Positions 1 to 7,351 of a DNA stretch of 11,127 nucleotides are shown one piece after another; within the stretch, counting starts at the first letter, position 1, and every line of letters starts with the position of its first letter. The position numbers and the translations under genes are program-made. Source of the DNA: an uncultured Fibrobacter sp. (GTDB taxonomy: Bacteria; Fibrobacterota; Fibrobacteria; Fibrobacterales; Fibrobacteraceae); the NCBI GenBank assembly GCA_947306025.1, contig CAMZFJ010000029.1, positions 1 through 11,127 of the forward strand, written 5' to 3'. The notes beneath the pieces are model-generated. The model did no database searches. It was not told where the DNA came from and saw only the letters and a program-made list of their open reading frames with translations.

Positions 1-10
1 CCCCTCCCCT

Positions 11-34
11 TTGGCTAGGTCATGCCCTAACCAG
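11..34 (-). other. Stem-loop, possible 3' end structure
   Basis: On the minus strand TGGTTAGG and CCTAGCCA pair over 8 bp with one G-T wobble around a 6-nt loop. On the plus strand the same position is a C-A mismatch, so the fold fits RNA read in the direction of the FISUMP genes. It is followed by a purine-rich stretch, not a T-run, so a terminator role is uncertain. Confidence 0.4.
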
Positions 35-43
35 CTTGGGCGC

Positions 44-68
44 GACTCTCGCCTTCGCGAGAATGACG
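44..68. repeat. REP-like palindromic intergenic element
   Basis: The inverted repeat TCTCGC-CTTC-GCGAGA (47-62) is flanked so that the minus strand reads CGTCATTCTCGCGAAGG onward. This closely resembles the widespread CGTCATTC...GCGAAnGCG...GAAT class of intergenic palindromes seen in many bacteria. Only one copy is in the window; genome copy number is not known from here. Confidence 0.5.
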
Positions 69-76
69 AATTTCAA

Positions 77-113
77 ACCTCAAAGGGACCCTGTAAGGGG
101 ACCGACCTCATAC
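77..113 (+). repeat. Copy 1 of ACCTCAAAGGG / CCGACCTCAyAC motif
   Basis: ACCTCAAAGGG at 77-87 is followed by CCGACCTCATAC at 102-113. The same pair of blocks, same strand and order, occurs at 6990-7018 with a shorter middle part. The middle here can form a 4-bp stem (CCCT-gta-AGGG). Confidence 0.6.
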
Positions 114-127
114 CTCAAACCTCACCG

Positions 128-2098
128 CTATTCATCCTTCACGCAGCGGACAGTGAAAGCATAATATTTCTCAATACTGCTAAATCCAACACCTCTGCCG
201 TTATATGAATTCTGGAGATTCATGTGATAAGCCTTGCCTGTACTACTTTCTATAGAACTCCAATAATTTACCGGCGGGTTACAAAATCCGCTTGTGCCAT
301 CATACATCATATTGCAACTCGGATACACCGAGAAGCCGTAATCATCCGTACCTTCATCCACCCAATCAAAACCTTTTTCCATTTTTTTCGCAGACATGAG
401 TTTTGATGCGGCATCATATTCACCCCCTGCCGTAGCAATCAAGGTTTTCCATTCCGCTAAAGTCGGCAAATGAAAACCTGCCGGGCACGCGCCGCGAACC
501 GGGAAAGTCGGGAAACAAGATGTTCCCTGACCGCATCCTTTGCTATTTGTGCTAAAAGCACCAATGCTATCCATTGCCGAAGCCCAAGTGTAAAAGCGAC
601 CTAATTTTTCGCAATATTGAGTGGAGTCGTGGTAGCAAAAACTACCTGCGGTCTTATAATTGAGATTTTCGGCCATCCAAACCTGATCACCAATTTTAGT
701 CGTCCTGTACGTTTGACCATCACGGGAATCAACAATAGAATCCATAACGGCAGCGTTTTCAACTTTTTCAGCACCGGCCTCGGTCCCACCAATAGACGCA
801 TTTTCTTGCACAACTTCATCCATCACACAACGAATTGGCATTGTTTCTCTTCTAATTTGAGGCTGAAATGTTACCTCACTTTCATCGCCAACATATGTTA
901 TCACAAACATTCCATATGCATATTTATCATCTTCATTGTCCTTTACAGTACTCCAAAAGCCTGTGGCCGAGCCACAAAAACCAGGCTGATCTTCTTTGCA
1001 CATACCTATACCGAGATCGGCTATCGCAGAAAAACCATTATCTGCCGTTGACACAAGGACATTGCCGGCCAAGTTTTTTCCACCTAAAAAAGCAATCAAG
1101 GTGTTCCATTCGGTCGTATCCGGCAAATGCCAGCCAATAGGGCAAATTCCACGCACGGGGCCCTTCTGATTTTCTTGAGCATACGCATCCCCCATCGCCG
1201 TTTTCCACGTATAAAGTCCATTGCCTTGGCAATATAATCTAAAGCAACCTTCATCATTTACAACCTCATAAAGCAAATCTTCGGCCATCCAAGTCTGTTT
1301 ACCATAAGTCACTGTCTTATAGACTTTTCCATCGCGAACATCAACAAACTGCTGATTCGTTTGGCCGATAGGCAAAGCTTTCTTCCCAACAAATTCATTT
1401 TTAGCCAAAGGATCATCTTTTAAGCAGCGAACAGAATACTTATTGCCCTTGTATTCTCCGAGCAAATAAGCTTCATCGCTATCACTACGCAATCCCATGA
1501 AATATGCAAGACTATCATTGTAATAATCAGAACCCCAGAAAAAAGCTTTTCCATCGTAGCTAAATTCGCCATTGCGATTTTCTGACCCACTTAGAAGTGC
1601 AGAAAAGCCAGAAGCATTCGTGGCATTTTTTCCATCACGATCAAACACGCTTTTTTGCCAATCCTTCGTTGACTTAAGTGCTATACCCGCAGAAACTTTT
1701 CCACCAAGAGTCCTAAAAAGTTCACTCCAATCCGATTGCGTCGGCAAATGCCACCCCTCAGGGCATGATTCAAGAGCGTCCTTCCATGCATAGAGGCGTC
1801 CTTTTTCATAGCAATTACTTACATAACCTTCATAACAAGTGCTATTCGCAACTTCATAATTCAAGTTTTCAGCCATCCAGGTTTGAGAGCCAATCGTTAC
1901 GGTCTTATAAATTTGGCCGTCTCGCGGGTCAATCATGTGCATTCCAGAATCCGCCGTAGAATCAACGGATTCACTGCTAGACGACAAAACACTATTGGGC
2001 GTGACATTCACATCAACAGATTCAAATTTCGTACCGCCACAGGCGACAAGAATCATGAGCAAAGCAATACTAGCAACAGTCAAAAATTTTCCATTCAT
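128..2098 (-). CDS. Lipoprotein with three FISUMP domains
   Basis: A 656-residue predicted surface lipoprotein. Residues 1-20 form a short lipoprotein signal: a basic start (MNGK), a hydrophobic stretch and the lipobox LVAC, with Cys20 as the acylated residue, followed by a Ser-rich tether. Three Fibrobacter major paralogous domains follow, at about 56-228, 252-427 and 455-655. Each opens with a D-x-RDG-x-x-Y-x-T motif, then WMAE-[ND]-L, a Cys-containing segment ending in CPxGxHLP and a following Trp, an FWS/YWS motif, and closes with [VI]RC-x-x-D. Domains 2 and 3 have an insertion with PVRG before CPxG. The ATG is chosen because GGGAGG lies just upstream, 14 nt after the preceding FISUMP gene, so the two are almost certainly co-transcribed. 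The family has no established activity that I know of. The domain layout resembles the formylglycine-generating enzyme/C-type lectin fold, so ligand or glycan binding is possible but unproven. Confidence 0.9.
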   Translation of the reverse strand: MNGKFLTVASIALLMILVACGGTKFESVDVNVTPNSVLSSSSESVDSTADSGMHMIDPRDGQIYKTVTIGSQTWMAENLNYEVANSTCYEGYVSNCYEKGRLYAWKDALESCPEGWHLPTQSDWSELFRTLGGKVSAGIALKSTKDWQKSVFDRDGKNATNASGFSALLSGSENRNGEFSYDGKAFFWGSDYYNDSLAYFMGLRSDSDEAYLLGEYKGNKYSVRCLKDDPLAKNEFVGKKALPIGQTNQQFVDVRDGKVYKTVTYGKQTWMAEDLLYEVVNDEGCFRLYCQGNGLYTWKTAMGDAYAQENQKGPVRGICPIGWHLPDTTEWNTLIAFLGGKNLAGNVLVSTADNGFSAIADLGIGMCKEDQPGFCGSATGFWSTVKDNEDDKYAYGMFVITYVGDESEVTFQPQIRRETMPIRCVMDEVVQENASIGGTEAGAEKVENAAVMDSIVDSRDGQTYRTTKIGDQVWMAENLNYKTAGSFCYHDSTQYCEKLGRFYTWASAMDSIGAFSTNSKGCGQGTSCFPTFPVRGACPAGFHLPTLAEWKTLIATAGGEYDAASKLMSAKKMEKGFDWVDEGTDDYGFSVYPSCNMMYDGTSGFCNPPVNYWSSIESSTGKAYHMNLQNSYNGRGVGFSSIEKYYAFTVRCVKDE

Positions 2099-2100
2099 AT

Positions 2101-2110
2101 TCCACCTCCC
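2101..2110 (-). promoter_or_regulatory. Strong RBS of the three-domain lipoprotein gene
   Basis: The minus strand reads GGGAGGTGGA followed by AT and the ATG at 2098. It fills most of the 14-nt gap after the upstream stop codon, which fits coupled translation. Confidence 0.8.
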
Positions 2111-2112
2111 AT

Positions 2113-5100
2113 CTAATCAGAATCTTTAACGCAGCGGACTGAACGCCCATAGTAATTGAAATTTCTGTTAAAGTAAATAGTATAACTATAGCGAGCCACT
2201 AGGTATATGTAATACGCATCACGATCTTTTACTGAAGCCGTCCAGAATTCAGCCCTTCTTCCTTCGGAACCAAATTCGCGATTATCACCCCAGCCATCAA
2301 CAGGAAGCACAGAAAAGCCATAATCATCAGAGCCATTTCCATTAGCCCAACACCAATTTTTGCATGTTTTCCAGCCACTTGTAGATTTTAAATATTTACT
2401 TGCCGTGAGGCGTCCGCCCACTGATGTAAATAAAGTATTCCATTCCGTCGTATCGGGCAAATGCCAACCCGCCGGGCACGATTTCTTTGCATCATCCCAC
2501 GTATAAAACTGGCCATATTTAGAGCAGTTGTGATAATCATTTTTGTAGCATCGGCTGTTTTTTGTTTCATAATTCAAATTCTGAGCCATCCAAGTCTGCG
2601 AACCGATTTTTACGGTCTTGTAAACCTGGCCATCGCGAGCATCGACAATTGTATCTTTAACGACACTCGACGCTGGAACAGTTTCAGAAGAAACTTTATT
2701 TTGCTGAGGCTTATTCTTTAAGCAACGAACAGAGAGAGCATCACGATCATGTCCAACAGCAAAATAAGCACGTTTGGTACCACTTTCCATCACTAAAAAG
2801 GAATTGCTGAAACTGGGATCCACATCAACAGACCAAAAATAAGCTTTCGTACCCACACCCTTATGAGTATTCGGTCTATTAAATACCTCAAAATAATAAT
2901 TGGATTCACCCGCGGGCAATGCAGAAAAACCATATTCATCCGTACCGTTTCCATTGCCAAGCCAGCCCTCTTTGGACTTGAGCTTTTCTCCCGCCCCTAT
3001 GAATCCATCATACTTTCGACGTTCCACCCCAAGCGTTGCAAACAAGGTATTCCATTCATCTTCAGTCGGCAAATGCCAATCCGCAGGGCAAGCGTTATAC
3101 GCCTCGCCCCATTCATAAAGGCGACCATATTTTGCACAACTATCCGGGTCTTTATGGCAAGTACTGAATTGTGTTTTATACTTGAGATTTTCCGCCATCC
3201 AGGTCTGTTCCCCAATCGTCACGGTCCTATACGTTTGTCCGTCACGGGAATCTTTGAGTGTTCCATAATTTATTCCGCGACCATCATTTTTTGCTACCGT
3301 TGGTTGAGCTGATGGTTTACTCTCTCGTTTTTCTTCTTTCGTTTGGAGTGCGCCGAGGTCTCTACTTTCAACTTCATCCTGAATGCAGCGGACCGACATT
3401 CCGTCATTTTTATAATCGCCACCGCAGTGTTCAAAATCAGGATATTCCTTATCAGCACGGAGGCTCATATAATTCGGAGAACTTTTGTAATAGCCCGTAG
3501 AGCTCCAGAACATTGCAGACTCACCAATACCCTTGCCACCATCCTTATTCCATCGTCCCGCAGGAACTGCAGAAAATCCAAAATAATCATAACCATTCCC
3601 ACCAGGTTTACAAGTTCTATCAAAAAAGTGATGACCATAACCGCACTTTGTCCAACCAGTCTCAGACTTTAAAGCCAACCCCGAAGTCGTTCCCGGTTTC
3701 ACAGTTTCAAACAACGTTTCCCATTCTATTTCCGTCGGTATATGCCAACCCTTAGGGCAAACGCCACGTAACGGGAATTTCGGAGGACATGGTTTACAAT
3801 AGCCGCAATCTTCATCATCATTTTCATACAGGTGAACGCTATCTAAAGCTGCCGTCCACAAATAAAGACGCCCGTATTTGGTGCAGTTGCTATCCGCATT
3901 GTCATAGCAAAAACTATTCGGCGATTTGAACCTCAAATTTTCGGCCATCCAGTTCTGCGAACCAATCTTTACCGTCTTATAAGTTTGTCCATCACGATGA
4001 TCGACGAGCGTTCCTATCGCAATATCTTTGACGCAACGAACAGAGGCACCAACTTTTGTCGATTTATCAATCACTTTTACTTCAGGACTGTAGTAGTTAA
4101 AAAATACGCCACCCGCAGCCGATGTCCAGAACAACGCATACCACCCTTCGCGACTATAAATCCCATCGCTATACCTGATCCCAGACGGAAGCACAGAAAA
4201 TCCAACATCACCAGAATCCACCTTAGCTCCATTAAACCACTCCGTCGATTTTTTGAGGCGCACGCCCGCCAAAGAATCCCCGCCTACAGCAGCAAACAAC
4301 CGTCCCCATTCCCATAGAGAGGGCAAATGATAACCGGCCGGACACAAGCGTTGCACAGAATTCAAAGCGGAAGAATCCTTCATACCATCCCATGTATAGA
4401 GCCGGCCATATTTCTCGCAATTTTCAGCCTTATCACCAAAGCAATAGCTATCGGATGTTTTGTAATTCAAATTTTCGGCCATCCAAGTCCAAGCACCGAC
4501 CGTCAACGTCTTGTAAGTTCGTCCGTCACGAGAATCCGTCATGGTTCCTGATTCTGTTGCTACAGGAGCTGTGGCTTCAACGCTCGTTTCTGGCGAAGAC
4601 GAAGATGACGTCGCTGTAACCGAAGAACTTGAAGACAATTTAGAGTCTTTTAAGCAACGGACTGAAAAAGATGCACCCTTGGAATCAATTCCCAATTTAG
4701 CACCTTTGCCACAGTAACTCAGGAACATTCCATAAGAGCCCTCTTCGGAATTTTCCGTAGAACTCCAAAAAGAAGCATATTCATTTTTAGGACTTTGTTC
4801 GCTAGAACCATACAGAATGCCAACCGGAAACGCAGAGAACCCGAATTCATCCGTTCCATTGCCGCCATTCCGCCAGCCTTCCGTAAATTTAAGAGATTTT
4901 CCAGCAGATTCAATTCCACCTACAGCAGCAAACAAGGCATTCCATTCCGTGGAATCCGGCAAATGCCATCCTGCAGGGCACGCTTCCATAGCAGATTCCC
5001 ATGGATAAAGACGTCCATACCGCAAGCAGTTGGTTGTACGGTCATCAAAGCATGAACCACCCGCAGTTTCGAAATTCAAATTCTCGGCCATCCAAGTTTG

Positions 5101-5232
5101 ATTGCCGATTTTTACAGTCTTATAAACTTGACCGTCACGCGGATCCGTCATAGACCCGGTATTATTAGCCAAACAGTTCGGCACAAGCATTGCTGCCAAA
5201 GCAACGCACATCAAAGCAACTCGTTTACTCAT
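2113..5232 (-). CDS. Secreted protein with five FISUMP domains
   Basis: A 1039-residue predicted exported protein. The signal peptide is about residues 1-22 (basic SKR, hydrophobic core, probable cleavage after CLA). Cys20 sits in VPNC, which is a poor lipobox, so I favour signal peptidase I over lipidation. Five FISUMP domains lie at about 29-196, 232-403, 409-619, 659-840 and 862-1037, each with RDG...Y.T, WMA[EQ]NL, CPxxxH[LI]P, GFS, FW and SVRC. Linkers vary: Ser-rich between 1 and 2, almost none between 2 and 3, and charged Lys/Glu-rich between 3 and 4. Domain 3 is longest and carries extra cysteines (CGYCKPC near 476-482). Each domain keeps several Cys residues, which suggests disulfides in an extracytoplasmic setting. 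AGAGGA lies 7 nt before the ATG. The gene is 89 nt downstream of the barrel gene and 14 nt upstream of the lipoprotein gene. Function unknown; surface binding or display is inferred. Confidence 0.9.
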   Translation of the reverse strand: MSKRVALMCVALAAMLVPNCLANNTGSMTDPRDGQVYKTVKIGNQTWMAENLNFETAGGSCFDDRTTNCLRYGRLYPWESAMEACPAGWHLPDSTEWNALFAAVGGIESAGKSLKFTEGWRNGGNGTDEFGFSAFPVGILYGSSEQSPKNEYASFWSSTENSEEGSYGMFLSYCGKGAKLGIDSKGASFSVRCLKDSKLSSSSSVTATSSSSSPETSVEATAPVATESGTMTDSRDGRTYKTLTVGAWTWMAENLNYKTSDSYCFGDKAENCEKYGRLYTWDGMKDSSALNSVQRLCPAGYHLPSLWEWGRLFAAVGGDSLAGVRLKKSTEWFNGAKVDSGDVGFSVLPSGIRYSDGIYSREGWYALFWTSAAGGVFFNYYSPEVKVIDKSTKVGASVRCVKDIAIGTLVDHRDGQTYKTVKIGSQNWMAENLRFKSPNSFCYDNADSNCTKYGRLYLWTAALDSVHLYENDDEDCGYCKPCPPKFPLRGVCPKGWHIPTEIEWETLFETVKPGTTSGLALKSETGWTKCGYGHHFFDRTCKPGGNGYDYFGFSAVPAGRWNKDGGKGIGESAMFWSSTGYYKSSPNYMSLRADKEYPDFEHCGGDYKNDGMSVRCIQDEVESRDLGALQTKEEKRESKPSAQPTVAKNDGRGINYGTLKDSRDGQTYRTVTIGEQTWMAENLKYKTQFSTCHKDPDSCAKYGRLYEWGEAYNACPADWHLPTEDEWNTLFATLGVERRKYDGFIGAGEKLKSKEGWLGNGNGTDEYGFSALPAGESNYYFEVFNRPNTHKGVGTKAYFWSVDVDPSFSNSFLVMESGTKRAYFAVGHDRDALSVRCLKNKPQQNKVSSETVPASSVVKDTIVDARDGQVYKTVKIGSQTWMAQNLNYETKNSRCYKNDYHNCSKYGQFYTWDDAKKSCPAGWHLPDTTEWNTLFTSVGGRLTASKYLKSTSGWKTCKNWCWANGNGSDDYGFSVLPVDGWGDNREFGSEGRRAEFWTASVKDRDAYYIYLVARYSYTIYFNRNFNYYGRSVRCVKDSD

Positions 5233-5239
5233 GATTCCA

Positions 5240-5245
5240 TCCTCT
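5240..5245 (-). promoter_or_regulatory. RBS of the five-domain FISUMP gene
   Basis: AGAGGA lies on the minus strand 7 nt before the ATG at 5232 and supports this start over internal Met codons. Confidence 0.75.
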
Positions 5246-5256
5246 TTATAAAAGAA

Positions 5257-5283
5257 GAATTACAAATTTAGTAAACGAATTAC
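5257..5283. repeat. Direct heptamer repeat in the barrel-FISUMP gap
   Basis: GAATTAC occurs at 5257-5263 and again at 5277-5283, exactly 20 bp apart (about two helical turns), in the 89-nt gap before the five-domain gene. It could be a regulator site or chance in A/T-rich DNA. Confidence 0.3.
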
Positions 5284-5297
5284 CAGCTATTTTGGGT

Positions 5298-5320
5298 AAA
5301 AAGATTTAAAGGAAAAATCT
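5298..5320 (-). terminator. Weak candidate terminator after the barrel gene
   Basis: The minus strand has AGATTT, a 7-nt loop, AAATCT and then four T residues, starting 1 nt after the barrel stop codon. The 6-bp stem is A/T-rich, so at most partial termination is expected and read-through into the FISUMP genes is likely. Confidence 0.3.
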
Positions 5321-5321
5321 C

Positions 5322-6893
5322 TTAGAACTTCGTATCTACAGGATTGAAGTTGAATTTCACGCCCGAACGGATCCAGGCATCGGAACCATCTTCGTTTTTG
5401 TCATGTGCGAGATTGCGGTACACGCGGAATCCGCCACCTGCATAGAGTTTAAACCAATCCGATATCTGTCTTTCGTAAAGGACATCTACGAGGAACTGTT
5501 TTTCGACAACGCCGGACAAAGAATTTTCGGATTTAACAGCTCTGTCGTAGTCCGTATAAAGTTCCTTGTTGCCTTGACGCAGCCAAGCAAGCGAAAGCGT
5601 TGCCGAATGGACACTTCCTTTCCAATTCATGTCAAACCACAAATCAAGTGCGTCACCACCCCTGCGGTATCCAATCGGGTAATCGACAAAGTAAGCATCG
5701 GCATAATCTTTATCTTTCTGGTCGCGGTAGTTACTGCGATAATTGCGGCGTCCCGTATATTTCAAGAGCGGAAGCCTACTGTTGTTCGCCACCGGATCCG
5801 TACGAACGACATCTAAGCGCCATGAGAAAGTCCCATGTTTGCGAGTTTCAATTTCATGGAAATACCCAATCATATAGTTTATAATGGAGCGAGAAGTTCC
5901 CATGTCCTTGCGTTCACCGACCGGGCTTGAAATATCTTCCATATTGACTTGCGCATAAAATTTTGCACCGTTCGTCTTGTAACCCAATTCCACAGATGTC
6001 GCCGCAGACGTATAGCCAGTCGCATAGTTGTCGTGCCAATACATAAACGGGTTGAAGGAACGGAATTCCAAAGACTTACCACCAATCACACTCTGTTCAA
6101 CAAGGTAAAGCCAGAACTTGCGAGTCTCAACACCGATCCTGTGGAAAACCATGTTCTTCACGTTTTCGGTATAAGTGCGGTTACGCTGGTTGCTCACCTG
6201 CTTTCCCGGTTGCGTACACTTTTGCGCAAAAGCCTCGCTTGAAGAATCTTGCGGGCAACCGGTATCATGATTCATCACATCGCCAAAAAGCCAAGCATTT
6301 AACGAACTCAGTAAAAAGTCATAACGGAAAATGCCAATATTCAAATTCCAATGAATACCATCGTGGTAAGGCAAACCGCCGAGAAAAATATCGTTCTTCG
6401 AAATTTTCAAGCTTTCGGGATTGAATCGACCGAACTGCACAAAGCCAACAGGATTATTCCATTTAGCGTAAGCGTTAATCGGGACATTGATATCCAGTTC
6501 ACTCGGATTGTAAGTGAAATTCGTCTTGAGTTCGCTATTGTACCACGCTTCCAAGTCCTTGCGCAAAGGCGCTTCCAATAAGAAATGGAAATCCTTGTAG
6601 CCCGCACGGAAACTCAGCATAAAGAACGGTTCAACGCGTTCCTCGTAACTGCGAGCCGTTTCAAGCGGAATGCGGAGCCCGCGCCAGTTGCTATTCGAGC
6701 CGCCGTAATGCTCTGCAGTATCGACAGCAAACATCGGGTCGGTCGGGCCACCGTTAAACCCGAAATTGAAATCCGTCCCCAACTGGAAGTAACCGGATTT
6801 TTCGACAGACTTTTCAGACTGATTTTCAGCAGAAGCAAACGACGCGACCGCCAAAAACGCCCCTACAATAAAAATGAAAATGTGATTTGTCAT
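5322..6893 (-). CDS. Predicted outer-membrane beta-barrel protein
   Basis: A 523-residue protein with a cleavable signal peptide (hydrophobic residues 5-20, probable cut after ASA at 20-22). The mature part alternates polar and hydrophobic residues with many aromatics (for example WRLDVV, LDLWFDMNW, FKLYAGGGFRVY). It ends in Phe after a beta-strand-like GVKFNFNP segment, the usual signature of a barrel inserted by the BAM machinery. Cys213 and Cys226 flank a polar stretch that could be an extracellular loop closed by a disulfide. The centre (about 278-322), with an NPFMYWHDN motif, a later LGYK and then YAQVNMEDI, reminds me weakly of capsule-assembly Wzi-like barrels, but I would not name it on that. 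Oddities: the signal peptide has no Lys or Arg before its core, and no clear Shine-Dalgarno precedes the ATG, although an in-frame stop four codons upstream rules out a longer ATG start. It probably heads the unit with the two FISUMP genes. Confidence 0.8.
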   Translation of the reverse strand: MTNHIFIFIVGAFLAVASFASAENQSEKSVEKSGYFQLGTDFNFGFNGGPTDPMFAVDTAEHYGGSNSNWRGLRIPLETARSYEERVEPFFMLSFRAGYKDFHFLLEAPLRKDLEAWYNSELKTNFTYNPSELDINVPINAYAKWNNPVGFVQFGRFNPESLKISKNDIFLGGLPYHDGIHWNLNIGIFRYDFLLSSLNAWLFGDVMNHDTGCPQDSSSEAFAQKCTQPGKQVSNQRNRTYTENVKNMVFHRIGVETRKFWLYLVEQSVIGGKSLEFRSFNPFMYWHDNYATGYTSAATSVELGYKTNGAKFYAQVNMEDISSPVGERKDMGTSRSIINYMIGYFHEIETRKHGTFSWRLDVVRTDPVANNSRLPLLKYTGRRNYRSNYRDQKDKDYADAYFVDYPIGYRRGGDALDLWFDMNWKGSVHSATLSLAWLRQGNKELYTDYDRAVKSENSLSGVVEKQFLVDVLYERQISDWFKLYAGGGFRVYRNLAHDKNEDGSDAWIRSGVKFNFNPVDTKF

Positions 6894-6943
6894 ATTGTAA
6901 ATGTATTAAAACTAATTCGAAGTAGTTAGTTATTTGTCATTAG

Positions 6944-6957
6944 TTAATAGCTATTAA
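6944..6957. promoter_or_regulatory. Perfect 14-bp palindrome, possible operator
   Basis: TTAATAGCTATTAA is a perfect palindrome 51-64 nt upstream of the barrel ATG. On its low-coordinate side TTAGTTA occurs twice (6926-6932 and 6940-6946). The placement suits a dimeric regulator acting on the barrel/FISUMP unit, but A/T-rich composition makes chance palindromes more likely. Confidence 0.35.
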
Positions 6958-6989
6958 TTAAAAAAATATCCAAAGCGTTCTTCCAAACG

Positions 6990-7018
6990 ACCTCAAAGGG
7001 CGAAGCCCGACCTCACAC
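6990..7018 (+). repeat. Copy 2 of ACCTCAAAGGG / CCGACCTCAyAC motif
   Basis: ACCTCAAAGGG at 6990-7000, then CCGACCTCACAC at 7007-7018. The junction forms a GGGC-GAA-GCCC mini hairpin. Together with copy 1 it brackets the three-gene surface block in direct orientation. Confidence 0.6.
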
Positions 7019-7050
7019 ATCAAAACCTCTACAGAGCGGAGCGGGGCGCA

Positions 7051-7110
7051 CCGTGAGCCGGAATGACCAAGCGCAAGCTGGTCATGAAAGCGACCTTTGA
7101 CCACTTAGTG
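7051..7110. repeat. Partial repeat unit 0 of the intergenic mosaic
   Basis: Begins with CCGTGAGCC (shared with 7199 and 7425), then has its own hairpin at 7063-7085 (ATGACCA / TGGTCAT around a GCAA-type tip), and ends with GCGACCTTTGACCACTTAGTG, which matches 7238-7258 at 19 of 21 positions. A further hairpin AGTGC-TTTA-GCACT follows at 7107-7120. Confidence 0.65.
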
Positions 7111-7123
7111 CTTTAGCACTTAT

Positions 7124-7240
7124 GTGGGCATGGCCACCTTTAGGTGGGAGTGAGGCGAAGAAGGAATATGTCCATTGCATAAGAGCCGAACGGACATGCC
7201 GTGAGCCATAAGCGGCACGTATTAACGTGCCGTGTTGGCG
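7124..7240. repeat. Full repeat unit A of the intergenic mosaic
   Basis: A unit of about 117 bp recurring at 7352-7467. It opens with GTGGGCATGGCCACC and TTTAGGTGGGAG, containing the hairpin CCACCT-TT-AGGTGG (7134-7147). A more variable purine-rich part follows, including GAGTGAGGCGAAGA, with ATGTCC and GGACAT arms at 7168-7197. It ends with CCGTGAGCCATAAG and the hairpin CGGCACGT-ATTA-ACGTGCCG (7213-7232). Confidence 0.8.
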
Positions 7241-7260
7241 ACCTTTGGCCACTTAGCGGT

Positions 7261-7277
7261 TGACGCTTCCAGCGTCA
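7261..7277. repeat. Inverted repeat in the unique spacer between repeat units
   Basis: TGACGCT-TCC-AGCGTCA, a perfect 7-bp stem with a 3-nt loop, lies in the 7259-7351 spacer between units A and B. GGTTGA (7258-7263) and TCAACC (7288-7293) offer a competing fold. Confidence 0.5.
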
Positions 7278-7351
7278 GTTCTTCGGCTCAACCATGCCAA
7301 AACGCAAGTATTTTGTCACGGCATTCGCCTTGTATTCTTTTCAGCGCTTAC

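Larger units (their letters stand above)
1..127. other. Hairpin-rich DNA downstream of the FISUMP genes
   Basis: This stretch follows the stop of the lipoprotein gene. It holds a C/T-rich edge, two hairpins (11-34 and 44-68) and the motif at 77-113 that recurs near 6990. No intrinsic terminator with a T-run is visible for the FISUMP unit. A short open frame at 11-208 has no recognisable content. Confidence 0.6.

Noticed and set aside
5245..5250. TATAAA as a -10 box for the five-domain gene
   Set aside because: It would place the transcription start within a few bases of the ATG and downstream of the Shine-Dalgarno, and no -35 match is found at 16-18 bp.
7063..7085. tRNA or small structured RNA gene at the first mosaic hairpin
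   Set aside because: No cloverleaf, no T-loop GTTCRA-type box in the right place and no flanking promoter signals; only a single hairpin is supported.
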